In this document: positions 12,101 to 25,360 of the stretch, piece by piece
Layout: each line of letters starts with the position of its first letter
Position numbering within the stretch: position 1 is the stretch's first letter
Made by a program: the position numbers and the translations under genes
Source: Apostichopus japonicus
Lineage: Eukaryota > Echinodermata > Holothuroidea > Aspidochirotida > Stichopodidae
Assembly: GCF_037975245.1 (NCBI RefSeq)
Contig: NC_092561.1
Coordinates: 1,278,501-1,342,500 of the forward strand
Length of the DNA: 64,000 bases
Direction of reading: 5' to 3'
Notes under the pieces: model-generated
Database searches by the model: none
The model's input: only the letters and a program-made list of their open reading frames with translations
What the model was told of the DNA's origin: nothing

Positions 12101-14646
12101 TCATTTAACATCCGAAAAAAGGCAAAATTTATTACTTTCGCTGATGATACAACATTTAGTTTTTTCCAAAACAAGCCTTTTTTAAAGGTTGTAATTTTTA
12201 CATGCAGAGGAGGAATTTAAAAATATTTTCACTTGGCTTAATGCAAACAAGTTATCTTGAAATATATATATTTTTGATAATGAAAGGTACAATGAAAGTA
12301 ATATTTCATTAATTCTAATTGGGGGCACGTCAATTATTCCTCATCATGCACAAAATTCCTGGGAAATTTTAATTGACAACAAACTGCATTGTAAAGAGTT
12401 ACTTCTTACGTTGAAAACATTAGTCTGTGCAATTGGTATTATTTACAAAACCAAGAACTTTCTCTCTTCATAAAAATGTGCTCATAATGCGCTGATCATT
12501 CTTTAAGTACCCCCCCCCCCCCCCGCCACGTCTTAATAATAGCTTATGACTATGGGGGAACGCCAACAACACTCATTTAAATAATCCGCATCCCATAATG
12601 AAAAAGAAATAAGAAAAAGGGAACAGAAAGATTATCAGATATATTCACAGTGTTCCATACAATACCAATAGTGCACCTCTGTTTTGGGAGTCTGACATAT
12701 TTTCGACCTTTACAGTTATCAACTTGGGAGTTTTATGTATAATGTTATCTCAGACTCTTACCAATACGGTCGAATTCGACCGCACTGGCCTAGCTATTCC
12801 ACTGGTTGATATAATAAATGAATCTGGTACACTTTTATCCATTGTCTTTGAAACTCATCGCAGCAGTTAGCCAGTAGTGTAATATTATTTATTTATTTAC
12901 TATTTTCATTATAATTTTGGTCATTCATCCCGCTTTGTGTCTTCTTTGTTTTTCATCAGAAACTTCCTTTACATTTCTAAATTTCCAGTGGGCAAACAGG
13001 TCTTTCACTAGACATAACAAGTTTAATATCGCATCATGGCGCAATAAGGAATTACCACAATTTACAGATAATTCGACAGGTCCTTCTAGCGACGATAAGG
13101 TACCCTTCAATGACCGGCTCGTTCAAACTGATGCGGCAACTCCCTCTGAGAGATTGGTCGAGGCCAACTTACTGACAAATCGTACAAAAACCAACGAGAT
13201 GGATTTTTCTGAAGTGGTAATCAAATTATCTATCTATATATCTATATAATTGAAATTGTAGTGAGTTGGAAAATCCAGAACATTGAAAAAAATGTCCAGA
13301 CTCCACCTGGATTCGAACCCGGGCCTCGCGCTCTATATGCAGACACCCTAACCACTAGGCTATGGACGCTGATTGTATTTCCAGAGGTTCGAAACCGGTA
13401 ATTCGACTATAGGCGGAGGGTTATACCAGTACACAAGTATTTCATTGTAGAACTTTCGTGTGGACCTATAATTATATACCTCAGTACTAATGTATAGCCT
13501 AACCGTACCCTACAAAGCATCGATTCATGTTTTTCCTGGAGATCATTTCCCCAAACTATGTTGTTAATTACAGTCCAGCATTAATTTTGATGTAAAAATA
13601 TTTGTATTGTCACAGTGAAACAACTGGTACAATAATATGGAATTAATTTATTCTCTCTCTCCACCTCTCTCTGTTTCTCTTTGTATATAGGCAGCCATGA
13701 TGTAGTAACATTGTGTCAAAACTTGTTGATACTTATGGCCTGCATTGTCATTATGTTAAAACAATAAATTCTGACAGATAGAATATTGATTTTGTTTTTA
13801 TAATTCTAGTTTGAATGTGGTGAAACGTGCCAGGAAATAATTCAGCAACACAGACAGCGGATCCTACAAGATTCTTGTCATAAGAAACCTATCAACGGTC
13901 CGCCCTCTCTATGGAACAAAACTACAGGTCACTTAAATCCATCGGAAATTAGAAGACTTGGACATATATATCCTATACACAGTATGGGTGTTTTATTCTG
14001 TACTGTACCAAAATGTGGATCCAGCACATGGAAAAAACTTATGTTAGCCGCGATTGGACGCATTGAGACCCCTCAGAGTTACAAGGGAGACATTCACCCA
14101 TTGTTTCGTAGGGTTGTCAAATCTTTAGGTAAATATAGTGCTGACGAATCCGAAGAAATGCTCAAGACGTACAAAAAGTTTGTTATCGTCAGAGACCCAA
14201 TGCAACGGATGTTATCACTCTTTCTTGATAAAGCCGTTGGAAAGCACGATTTAAAATTTAACGAAAGTCAGTTTGAGGGATTTTTAAAATTTATTCTGAA
14301 GAGTCCGAATAGATTTCAATCAGTAGGATTCGATGAACATTGGACGCATACTTCGTATTTATGTTTACCTTGTGATATCAATTACAACTTCATTGGACGT
14401 TTGGAAACTTCTCAAAGAGATACCAAATATATTTTTGATCATTTCCTTCAAAAAGCCAAAGGTAATTACAGTTTGACATTACGACCTACGAAACATGAAA
14501 CCAACAGCACAGCTCCCGAAAAGAAAAGTCAATATTTTTCACAAGTGAATCGGGAAATCCTCCACGCAATTGTAAAAAAATATGGTATAGATTACGACAA
14601 TTTTGGATATGATAGAAACATGTATCGTCTTTTCAAAAACCTATAG
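9136..14646 (+). CDS. Carbohydrate sulfotransferase (HNK-1/CHST8-14 family), unit 2
   Basis: Exons are 9136-9244, 12960-13216 and 13810-14646, giving about 400 aa with the same phases as unit 1. The phosphosulfate loop reads PKCGSST, a Cys where units 1, 3, 4 and 5 have Gly. The segment after the 3'-phosphate motif reads AVGKHDL instead of VVHKHKL. The signal anchor differs from unit 1 at four sites (Leu8Ser, Arg11Cys, Arg15Pro, Met20Ile), so its tail is less basic. The C-terminus is complete (NMYRLFKNL). Intron 2 contains a tRNA-derived SINE in the opposite orientation. No frameshift or internal stop is seen, so the copy is presumed functional. Confidence 0.9.
9360..9680. mobile_element. Same inverted-repeat element, unit 2
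   Basis: Orthologous position to 1685-2007, with shorter G-run and C-run. Confidence 0.4.
11215..12860 (+). mobile_element. Decayed non-LTR retrotransposon, unit 2 intron 1
   Basis: Same relic as in unit 1. It reads FRKGYSTDMAAVNL (the more usual Gly form), and the 71-codon frame at 11970-12185 joins LTAWIASYLRN to YINDV. The internal C-run is longer here. Confidence 0.8.
13251..13400 (-). repeat. tRNA-derived SINE, unit 2 intron 2
   Basis: Read on the minus strand, 13369 down to 13298 folds as a tRNA-like head with an A box (tagcctagtggttaggg) and a B box (ggttcgaatcc). A short body (ttttccaactcac) and an AT-rich (tcta/ta) tail follow. The acceptor stem has mismatches and the anticodon loop is not that of a plausible isoacceptor, so it is a SINE and not a tRNA gene. 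The flank ccggtttcgaacctctgga is shared by all three copies and may be a further tRNA-like piece. Confidence 0.75.
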
Positions 14647-15013
14647 TAAGGGCGCGTAGTGTAGTGGTTGAATTATTATGATTGATAAAACAATGGATTT
14701 ATATTAACATTTACAATATCAACAACTTTGGTACGATCCACCTATTTACTAGAGTTCTTTGGAATTTTTCTTATACATTATCATTTATAATTTCAAAATT
14801 GCATTTAATTACAACAACAAAATTTCTTGCCTTTTAATGGAGACGGGTTTTTTAATTTGGGTTTGCTTCTTGAAATGACAGAAATTGATTTATTTTCAGG
14901 TTTTAATACGATCATTTAACTTAGTAGAGTTCTTCGGTATTTGTCTCATACATTATTAGTTATAAATAATTTGCCTTAAATTACAAAAAAAAAAGGTGAG
15001 GACTTATACATAA

Positions 15014-15169
15014 AAGTCCAAAAAGCATAACACACGCATTCCGTATGTGACTAATTACAATCCACTCATAAAATCCTTTATGAGCTCTATTAAACATTCC
15101 AATTAACAACGATACAGACTGGATTATGAACTATTTGGCTACAATAAAGATGTCAATGCCATGAAATGA
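15014..15169 (+). pseudogene. Relic sulfotransferase C-terminus, unit 2
   Basis: Same relic, but Glu in SNEQRY is replaced by a TAA stop (aattaacaa). The downstream YRLDYELFGY remains readable. Confidence 0.65.
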
Positions 15170-15652
15170 TTCATGTTTTAAAAGTTCTCATTATTTAAGC
15201 AACTCGCTAAACAATACTTTGATCAAGTAACTTTTTTAGTTTGATTCGTTATTTTTTATTTACTTATTATTTTTTTTTAAAGTTATATTGCATCGACTTA
15301 TTTCTTTATAAGCTGAGGGACAGGGTGGGGTTCACTCGGGCACCGATACATGGTTGTTCATGATGAAATCTGAACGATTCATTTAGAATAATGTTTACGT
15401 TCTTTTCAAAACACCGAGGGTCGTTGCTTATGCACATTTCATTTAGAATGTATCATTTGAGCTGTGATCGTTTGTTGTTCTTGTTCTTGTTGCTTTTGGT
15501 TAAATATCCTTTAAAATGAACAATTATTGTAATTGTTACATATACAGTTATTTCTCTAGGTTAACAAGTCACTTTTTATAGTCACATATGCTTTCCAAGT
15601 GGACAGAGACGTAAGTATTACAGGTCACGTGACGTCTGTTCATCAGTTCAGC

Positions 15653-16765
15653 CAGTGGCGGCGGAACCGGGGGGCTTGGGGGGCTCAGCCCCCCCCCAAT
15701 GAAAAAGTTGAGGGGGCAAATGCATGATAAGCCCCCCTAATATTTACCAAGGCTCCGAAACGTGCATCTGCCCATTTTTCAATGCATACTTGTCGATCTG
15801 TCCGATGCACACGTATACTATATACCTATATACAGTAGGTGTAATAGTTTAGTAATTGCTGGGGACCCTGGTCCCTCAGCCCGTCCCCTGGCTATAGACC
15901 ACATTGTCACCCCAACCGCGTCTTCACGCTCCGTGAAAAGTGGAAGCAGTGAGTGTGAGTACCGGTAAGCGTAACACAACTTCGTCTTAGGCCAATGACT
16001 TGCCTCATTTCAGCCAGTTCTCCAACATCCCCTTACTTAGTGGCGGAGCGTCCATATATACAGTCAGGGGCGGATCCCCCCCCCCCCCTCCTGACGGACT
16101 CAAATGGACTGCTGGCGCCCTTTTCAGCTTTTCACTACTTTTAACTTATTCGCGATTATTGACTATTTTATTGCGCTCTCATGTACCTATTGACATTTGT
16201 CATATTCTGTTGGTGTAATTTTCCGACAAAATGGCGACGACACCTATTTATTCTCCGTTTATCTGCAAATTAGCAAGGCCCGGAAAGGGTCATTTCCTGC
16301 AATCTAGGGAGTAACTTTACTCAAAAATTTTCTGTACGCTCCGCGCCAACCTGTGGTGGCGCTCCGCTTAGATAGTGTCATAAGCATCCCTACAGACCAT
16401 TCTTGCCCCCCCCCTGACCAATACCCCTAGCTCCGCCACTGCCCTTACTACACTCAAAAACGTCTTTGCGAGTACACTACGGGTTGTAGCTACTCTCTTA
16501 AAACACTATCGAATATACAAATTACAATGTTTTTACAGACTTTTACGTGCAATCTGAGAAATTGCAGGCTTGAGACCCATATTTTAGGGCTAGGTATTCG
16601 CAGCATAAAACACTCGGGAAGTGCCGTTTCCGGCCATCTGGGGTTTGAAAAAAAACCAAAATTTTAGTGTACGCTCCGCGCCAACCGATGGTTGCGCTCC
16701 GCTTAGATAGTCTCCACACATTAGCCCCCCCACCCCCCAATAATTTTTCCGTTCCGCCGCGCCTG
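15653..16765. mobile_element. hAT-like non-autonomous transposon (outer), unit 3 only
   Basis: This insertion is absent from the other four units. It is flanked by the 8 bp target duplication agttcagc (15645-15652 and 16766-16773), which occurs once at the empty site in units 1 and 5. The left end cagtggcggcggaac and the reverse complement of the right end, caggcgcggcggaac, are near-identical terminal inverted repeats. The 8 bp duplication and CAG(T/G)GGCGG ends are typical of hAT elements. There is no transposase frame. Without the nested element it would be about 701 bp. Confidence 0.85.
16038..16441. mobile_element. hAT-like non-autonomous transposon (inner, nested)
   Basis: Inserted in the outer element with target duplication cccttact (16030-16037 and 16442-16449). 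The ends are tagtggcggagc and, in reverse complement, cagtggcggagc. It shares the internal motif gtacgctccgcgccaacc with the outer element (16334 and 16669), so both belong to one family. Confidence 0.8.
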
Positions 16766-17821
16766 AGTTCAGCTGAATCAATCTTGAGACTTGTGAATCA
16801 GTCTGCGCTCTCATCAGGGAGCTGTTACTCTAACGTTACAGAAGCAGCTTCCTGCTCCCATTCTAAATCGTTCGGTTCGGTATAGTAGCCCTGGCTCCGA
16901 CCATTGTGGTCGTATTTGTATCTGTTTTGTATTCGTATTTTATGCACTTTATGCATGTACGTATCGTTATGTGGGAATATTCTTCGGTATTGAGACCTCG
17001 TTTGTAACCATTTTCGTTTAAGTGCATATGTTTCTCTGTTTAGTAGCATTGAGGACTTCATGACGATGTTTTGTCTGTACCGTGGCTGATTGTAGAAGTA
17101 GACTACGAAATCTACTCAGCGCTCGTTCCTAACTCGTTTATCTATGTGTTATATTTCTCTGCAAGTACTAGCGAGATTCGAGCCTCGTCGTTACTAACAC
17201 ACAACCATCCAAGCCACATTTGTTTATATACCGCCACCAGTCCACAGTAGGGAATATTTGGGCGCCCCCCCCCCCGGAATCTTTAGACTGAGTTGGCGTT
17301 ACAATATATATCATCCACCCCCACCCCCTTCCCCCAACCCCCATAAATTGTGGTTGGAAGAAGAAAGCCTATAGGGAAAGAATATTCCTGATGATTCCCT
17401 TCTTGTAACATATATTTTATTTTCTTGATACTCGCTTCAATCACCCCTAGAGAGACCATCAGCCTGGCTCCTCTATTCCCCTGCCCTTTCTCTTCACTGT
17501 AGCCAATACCAGTATACCCCCCTCCCCCTGCATTAGAAATAACAAATAACCTGACTCTCACACACCCTTCTGTAAACTGATCGAATCCGGAACAGGAAAT
17601 GCATTGATCGATCGAATCAACGACTGCTTAGTTCTTGGTACATGTATACATGCAGGACGGACGGACGTATATACATACATGTTTCTTCAATTGGGTAATA
17701 ACTTGTTTAACAGATATGAGAAGAACTAAAACTAAAATTGAGAATAAAGGGAAGAGTGACATTATTTCAGTGCTTTCGATCATATTCGGTGATATTTGAA
17801 TCATATAGTTAGAGCTAAACA

Positions 17822-20800
17822 ATGGAGTACATATCATTTAGTTTGTTTCAATGCCGCGCCAAGCGTGTCTTATTTGTGATGATCATATGTTCCTGTACAC
17901 TTTGGCTGGCATTCACATCGGTTAGTCGAGGTGAGTATTCTATATCAGTTTAACAAGTGTTTAAATATTTATGCTGGTATGCGTAATGTATTCACTGTCT
18001 GTTGTATCACTGCTAATTGACTTAATATCCTAGTCATATGTACCGTGTACAGGCGGACGTAGCCAGAGATTTGAAAGAGGGCAGAGAGCAGAATTTTCAA
18101 AGGGAGCATTATTACACTTAAAGGAGCACCATGATGTACAACGTGCCCTCACGTTGCAGGAAATAAACAATAATAAGTGAATTGTATTACGTAGCAGACG
18201 AACTTTCAGGGCAAAGATTGAGAAGGGTCTCTTAGCTTCTTTCAACCTAAAAGAGGGCTTCAATGATATTTCTTGCTATTTGTTAAATATTATTTTTCGG
18301 GTACTCAAAGGGGGGGTGGGCGATCGCTCCAATTGCTCCCCCTCCCCCTGGGTATACGTCCCTGGTTCTATATATATTATTCTAACGATGTTCCTTGAAT
18401 TAGAATTATTATCATAATAGTTTTACACATATCAGCAGAACGTTTTGAGTTTTGAGAGGGTCATTTAATGGAGTAAGCACCACTGTAACTTGTAATTTTC
18501 GTTATATTAGGCTACTTCTTTTAAAGTTCATTTATACCAAACAGCATAGAATGTTTATCATAACACATCCAAGTGCGGATATATTTGCGCTAAGTAGTGA
18601 CATCCCTGGGGTAAACCTATGTCAGACAAGTTGGCAAATCATAAAGTGACATCCGAAATCAATTTGCATGATATTTGCTTCGTTAAAACTTTAAGGGGCC
18701 ATATTGATGATAACTATCAAATTATATTAGGCCAAAATAAGGAGTAAGTTTTTTTTTTTTTTTTTCTTAATACGTAAATCAATGAACGGAATGATTTATA
18801 AGAAGTTAATAACAGGCAAAGCAATGATATTGAAATAATGAGTACGCGCGGCCAATTAGTGAAATAAAGGGAAGTTACCATGTGCAGTAGGCTAGACTGT
18901 CAACCTGGGAATGACATGATATTACATAGCGACAAACGCCAAATATATATAGTAGTCAACAATCAGCAGTGGCGTGAGTAATGGTGGGGAGGGGTGGCTC
19001 TCCATTTCTTTCATGTCACCCCCACCTCCATCGTCAGTCGCACAATAGACATATACTTATATACCTAATTTATAAACTCAATATGCCACAGACTGCACCA
19101 ATGCACACCCCCCCCCCCTCCTCATCAAACACACCTATACATGGAAATCGGCTTCAACGACCTTAGAGCCAGTCCACCTTCTTTATCATTTCCCTGTTCT
19201 GCCACTGTCTCTTCAGTAACAGCTATAACTCACCCCTATCCCTGCACCTCAACCGACTATATAGCCCCACTACCGGCTTTGACATCATCTGCATGTCACG
19301 GATTACGTTAATACACGTTAATACACTATTCCGTGTGGTACGGTAAGTATTCCATATCAAAGAATAGCAAATGGTTCTATACTAACCAAGCAAGTATTGT
19401 ACATAACGCGCGTGAGTTTACCCGTGTCTATTGTTCGACAACTCCCACAGTCCTACTCACTCCACTGTCAGTGCTTTCAAGTATTGTTCGTAGCCGCATA
19501 GACAATGACCATTCTTCAGCTATTGTCTGTTCTTCCTGCCTGAATACAATGGCTTCTCTGAATAAGCCTAACAGCATAGACAATGCAGACGACTATGGTA
19601 GGCCATAGGGAAATAATTGCTGATTAAATGTCTGTAAGAATTAAAATTCTATTTAACACTAGCTTTAAATAAATTAATACCGGCATTAAATAGTATTAAT
19701 ACTGGCATTAAATAACATTAATATACCGCCATTAAATAGACCATCTTTGTTTAGTTGGCACTGCAACTTTAGTTGCCTTATAGTATAATATGCAATATTA
19801 TTGACAAGCTTCCTTACACGTTTCCAGCTCTTGCGCCAGGCGCTAAACTTGCCCCGTTAGTTCATCCATCTTCATTCAGGAGTCTTCCAAACTTTCATAG
19901 CGTAATGCTCTTCGAAGATTAATCTAACGATCGACAAGATTACGAGAATTTTACGTCTTTATCCTTAATCGATAATTTTTTTTTACAAATAGTCATCGTA
20001 CTAATGTGCAGAGTGGTACTATATTAACCGATATTTCTGATCATTATCCTATTTTCTGCTGTTAGAAAAACTCTATTCATAAAACATAATTCTTCTAAGA
20101 GTGTTGGTTACTTTAATTATACTAGTGTCAGGATGAATTCGAGGTGAGCTGCTGCCTAAAGATCGGACAGATGTTATCAATCATCAGAATGCAGATTTTG
20201 CCTATTTCAAGTTTTCTGTATATAAAAAGATTTACTCAGACGTTCATAAGGTTGCGTACACTAAAAATGCTTAGGATATGAATCATCTGGCTAGAAACAG
20301 CAGGTCTCTAACTATGGGCATGTTTGCATATCACCTTCTGTATCTAAATTATTTGAACGTTTCACGTACAATAGAATATCTAATTTTATCCATAATCATA
20401 TATATCCTAAACACATTTAAGTATGGCTTTCGTAAAGATTATTCTACAGATATGGCAGCAGTTAATCTATAGTCGATAAAATTGCAACAGCATTATACAA
20501 AATACTTTCAGAATAGGAATCCTCATTGATCTCTCACAAGAGGTATTTGATACCAATGACTACATAATTCGTTGAAATAAACTGCTTATGGTTAACGAGG
20601 GGTCGCCTTTGACTGCATGGATTGCTAGTTACTTGAGGAACAGTATGTCCCCAAGTTGGTGTCCCCCAAGGATCTATCATTGGGACACTATATTTCCTTT
20701 CTATATATTAATGATGTTCATTTAACATCCGAAAAAAGGCAAAATTTATTACCTTTGCTGATGATACAACATTTAGTTTTTTCCAAAACAAGCCATTTTT

Positions 20801-23356
20801 AAAGGTTGTAATTTTTACATGCAGAGGAGGAATTTAAAAATATTTTCACTTGGCTTAATGCAAACAAGTTATCTTGAAATATATATATTTTTGATAATGA
20901 AAAGGTACAATGAAAGTAATATTTCATTAATTCTAATTGGGGGGCACGTCAATTATTCCTCATCATGCACAAAATTCCTGGGAAATTTTAATTGACAACA
21001 AACTGCATTGTAAAGAGTTACTTCTTACGTTGAAAACAATAGTCTGTGCAATTGGTATTATTTACAAAACCAAGAACTTTCTCTCTTCATAAAAATGTGC
21101 TCATGATGCGCTGATCATTCTTTAAGTACCCCCTCCTACCCCCCCCCCCCGCCACGTCTTAATAATAGCTTATGACTATGGGGGAACGCCAACAACACTC
21201 ATTTAAATAATCCGCATCCCATAGTGAAAAAGAAATAAGAAAAAGGGAACAGAAAGATTATCAGATATATTCACAGTGTTCCATACAATACCATATAGTG
21301 CACCTCTGTTTTAGGAGTCTGACATATTTTCGAGCTTTACAGTTATCAACTTGGGAGTTTTATGTATAAATGTTATCTCAGACTCTTACCAATATGGTCG
21401 AATTCGACCGCACTGGCCTAGCTCTTCCACTGGTTAATATAATAAATGAATCAGGTACATTTTTATCCATTGTCTTTGAAACTCATCGCAGCAGTTAGCC
21501 AATAGTGTAATATTATTTATTTATTTACTATTTTCACTATAATTTTGGTCATTCATCCCGCTTTGTGTCTTCTTTGTTTTTCATCAGAAACTCCCTTTAC
21601 ATTTCTAAATTTCCAGTGGGCAAACAGGTCTTTCACTAGACATAACAAGTTTAATATCGCATCATGGCGCAATAAGGATTTACCACAAATTACAGATAAT
21701 TCGACAGATCCTTCTAACGCCGAGAAGGTACCCTTCAATGACCGGCTCGTTCAAACTGATGCGGCAACTCCGTCTGAGAGATTGGTCGAGGACAACTTAC
21801 TGAATAATCGCACAAAAACCAACGAGATGGATTTATCTGAAGTGGTAATCAAATTATCTTTCTATCTATCTAGTTGAATTTAATACCATGTAATATGTTG
21901 CAGATAGTAACTCGCTATATGGTTGTAACGTCTATCAAGTTAATGGTATTTGAAATTCAAGAAACGTTCACAATAACATTTTAAACAAAGTCAATTGTTA
22001 GCTATAGCGCGATTCTCATTGGGTTTATGCTACCAAGTGTTATATCTAACTAAATCTGTTATAGGCGTAAAAATGTATCGTATAGTGTAGGCTACTGTAA
22101 TGATATGCAAATACTGATTGCAAATATATCCCGTTGTTCTATAACTGGGTGGTAGATGCCACGTACATGCATGTAGGGTAATAATGGGTTAGATTGATTA
22201 ACCAAAATAACGAACTAATTATAAATTGGGATGAACACATGTATTTTCTTTATGGAACGCTTAAAATCTGATCTTGATGTTGTTAAAGTACAGTCCAGCA
22301 GTTTTAAAATGAATTTTGATGTAAAAATATATGTACTGTCACAGTGAAATAACTGGTACAATAATAGGGAATTCATTTATTCTCTCTCTTTGTAGGCAGC
22401 CATGATGTATGTAGTAACATCGTGTCAAAACTTGTTGATACTTATGGCCTTCATTGCCATTATGTTAAAACAATGCATTCTGACAGATAGAATATTGATT
22501 TTTGTTTTAATAATTCTAGTTTGAATGTGGTGAAACGTGCCAGGAAATAATTCAGCAACACAGACAGCGGATCCTACAAGATTCTTGTCATAAGAAACCT
22601 ATCAACGGTCCGCCCTCTCTATGGAACAAAACTACAGGTCACTTAAATCCATCGGAAATGAGAAGACTTGGACATATATATCCTATACACAGTATGGGTG
22701 TTTTATTCTGTACTGTACCGAAAGGTGGGTCCAGTACATGGAAAAAACTCATGTTAGCCGCGATCGGACGCATTGAGACCCCCGAGAGTTACAAGGGAGA
22801 CATTCACCCATTGTTTCACAAGGTTGTCAAATCTTTAGGTAAATATAGCGCTGACGAATCCGAAGAAATGCTCAAGACGTACAACAAGTTTGTTATCGTC
22901 AGAGACCCAATGCAACGGATGTTATCACTCTTTCTTGATAAAGTTGTTCATAAGCATAAATTAAAATTTAACGAAAGTCAGTTTGAGGGATTTTTAAAAT
23001 TTATTCTGAAGAGTCCGAATAGATTTCAATCAGTAGGATTCGATGAACATTGGACGCATACTTCGTATTTATGTTTACCTTGTGATATCAATTACAACTT
23101 CATTGGACGTTTGGAAACTTCTCAAAGAGATACCAAATATATTTTTGATCATTTTCTTCAAAAGGCCAAAGGTAATTACAGTTTGACATTACGACCTACG
23201 ATACATGAAACCAACAGCACAGCTCCCGAAAAGAAAAGTCATTATTTTTCACAAGTGGATCGGGAAATCCTCCACGCAATTGTAAAAAAATATGGTATAG
23301 ATTACGACAATTTTGGATATGATAGAAACATGTATCGTCTTTTCAAAAACATATAG
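17822..23356 (+). CDS. Carbohydrate sulfotransferase (HNK-1/CHST8-14 family), unit 3
   Basis: Exons are 17822-17930, 21588-21844 and 22520-23356, giving about 400 aa. Exons 2 and 3 are nearly identical to unit 1. Visible exon 3 changes include KYSADESEEM for KYSVNESEEM, which removes an NES sequon, and Ile to Met in SEMRRLGH. That Met is not the start, because homologous coding sequence continues upstream to the acceptor at 22,519. The nested hAT-like insertion lies about 1.1 kb upstream of this ATG and just downstream of the conserved CACGTG site, so this copy's expression may differ from its neighbours (inference). Confidence 0.9.
18050..18364. mobile_element. Same inverted-repeat element, unit 3
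   Basis: Orthologous position. The right end has an extra TA (ggtatacgtccctg), which weakens the terminal repeat. Confidence 0.38.
19800..21470 (+). mobile_element. Decayed non-LTR retrotransposon, unit 3 intron 1
   Basis: Nearly identical to the unit 1 relic (offset 16,229-16,230), including the same frameshifts. The two were copied together after decay. Confidence 0.8.
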
Positions 23357-23723
23357 TGAGGGCGCGTAGTGTAGTGGTTGAATTATTATGATTTATAAAA
23401 CAATGGATTTATATTAACATTTACAATATTAACAACTTTCGTACGATCCACCTATTTACTAGAGTTATTTTCAATTTTTCTTATACATTATCATTTATAA
23501 ATTCAGAATTGCATTTAATTACAACAACAAAACTTCTTGCCTTTTAATGGAGACGGGTTTTTTAATTTGGGTTTGCTTCTTGAAATGACAGAAATTGATT
23601 TATTTTGAGGTTTTAATACGATCATTTAACTTAGTAGAGTTCTTTGGTATTTGTCTCATACATTATTAGTTATAAATATTTTGCCTTAAATTACAAAAGA
23701 AAAAGGTGAGGACTTATACATAA

Positions 23724-23879
23724 AAGTCCAAAAAGCATAACACACGCATTCCGTATGTGACTAATTACAATCCACTCATCAAATCCTTTATGAGCTCTAT
23801 TAAACATTCCAATTAACAACGATACAGACTGGATTATGAACTATTTGGCTACAATAAAGATGTCAATTCCATGAAATGA
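23724..23879 (+). pseudogene. Relic sulfotransferase C-terminus, unit 3
   Basis: Same relic with the same in-frame TAA as unit 2. Confidence 0.65.
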
Positions 23880-24257
23880 TTCATGTTTTAAAAGTTCTCA
23901 TTATTTAAGCAACTCGCTAAACAATACTTTGATCAAGTAACTTTTTTAGTTTGATTCGTTATTTTTTATTTACTTATTATTTTTTTTTTAAGTCATATTG
24001 CATCGACTTATTTCTTTACAAGCTGAGGGACAGGGTGGGGTGCACTCGGGCACCGATACATGGTTGTTCATGATGAAATTTGAACGATTCATTTAGAATA
24101 ATGTTTACGTTTTTAAAACACCGAGGGTCGTTGCTTATGCAAATTTCATTTAGAATGCATCATTTGAGCTGTGATCGTTTGTTGTTCTTTTTTTCTTCTT
24201 TGGGTTAAATATCCTTTAAAATGAACAATTATTGTAATCGTTACATATACATATTTA

Positions 24258-24286
24258 CTAGAGAAATAGACAAGCTATTTCTCTAG
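24258..24286. repeat. Same hairpin, unit 4
   Basis: Identical arms and loop to the unit 2 hairpin, which supports common origin of these two unit 5' halves. Confidence 0.8.
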
Positions 24287-25360
24287 GTTAACATGTCACT
24301 GTTTTAGTCATATATGCTTTCCACGTGGACAGTGACGTTATATTATAGGTCACATGACGTCTGCTCACCAGCTCAGCTGACTCAATCTCATGACTTGTGA
24401 ATCAGTCTTCGCTCCCATTCTTAATCGTTCGGTTCGGTATAGAAGCCCTGGTTCCGACCATTGTGGTCGTATTTGTATCTGTTTTGTATTCGTATTTTAT
24501 GCACTTTATGCATGTGCGTATCGTTATGTGGGAATCTTCTTCGGTATTGAGGCCTCGTTTGTAACCATTTTCGTTTAAGTGCATATGTTTCTCTTTTAAG
24601 TATTATTGAGGACTTCATGACGATGTTTTGTCTGTACCATGGCTGATTGTAGAAGTAGACTACGAAATCTACTCAGCGATCGTTCCTTACTCGTTTATTA
24701 TGTGTTATATTCTCTGCAAGTACTAGCGAGATTCGAGCCTCGTCGTTACTAACACACAACAATCCTAGCCACATTTGTTTATATACCGCCACCAGTCCAC
24801 AGTAGGGAATATTTGGGCGCCCCCGGAATCTTTAGACTGAGTTGGCGTTACAATATATATCATCCACCCCACCCCCTTCCCCCAACCCCCATAAATTGTG
24901 ATTGGAAGAAGAAAGTCTATAGGGAAAGATTTTCCTGATGATTCCCTTCTTGTTGCATATATTTTATTTTCTTGATATTCGCTTCAATCGCCCCTAGAGA
25001 GACCATCAGCCTGGCTCCTCAATTCCCCTGCCCTTTCCCTTCACTGTAGCCAATACCAGTATACCCCCTCCCCCTGCATTAGAAATAACAAATAACCTGA
25101 CTCTCATACACTTCTGTAAACTGATCGAATCCGGAACAGGAAATGCATTGATCGATCGAATCAACGACTGCTTAGTTATTGGTACATGTATACATGCAGG
25201 ACGGACGTATACATACATGTTTCTTCAATTGGGTAATAACTTGTTTAACAGATATGAGAAGAACTAAAACTAAAATTGAGAATTAAGGAAAGAGTGACAT
25301 TATTTCAGTGCTTTCGATCATATTCGGTGATATTTGAATCATAAAGTTATAGCTAAAACA

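Larger units (their letters stand above)
7715..15233 (+). repeat. Sulfotransferase tandem array, unit 2
   Basis: A 7.5 kb unit. Its 5' half is nearly identical to that of unit 4 (offset 16,229, up to about 10,560). Intron 2 carries a tRNA-derived SINE, and the sequence that follows exon 2 in units 1, 3 and 4 is missing. Confidence 0.93.
15234..23943 (+). repeat. Sulfotransferase tandem array, unit 3
   Basis: The longest unit (8.7 kb). The extra length is a 1.1 kb nested hAT-like insertion at 15653-16765. Its 3' half is nearly identical to that of unit 1. Confidence 0.93.
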
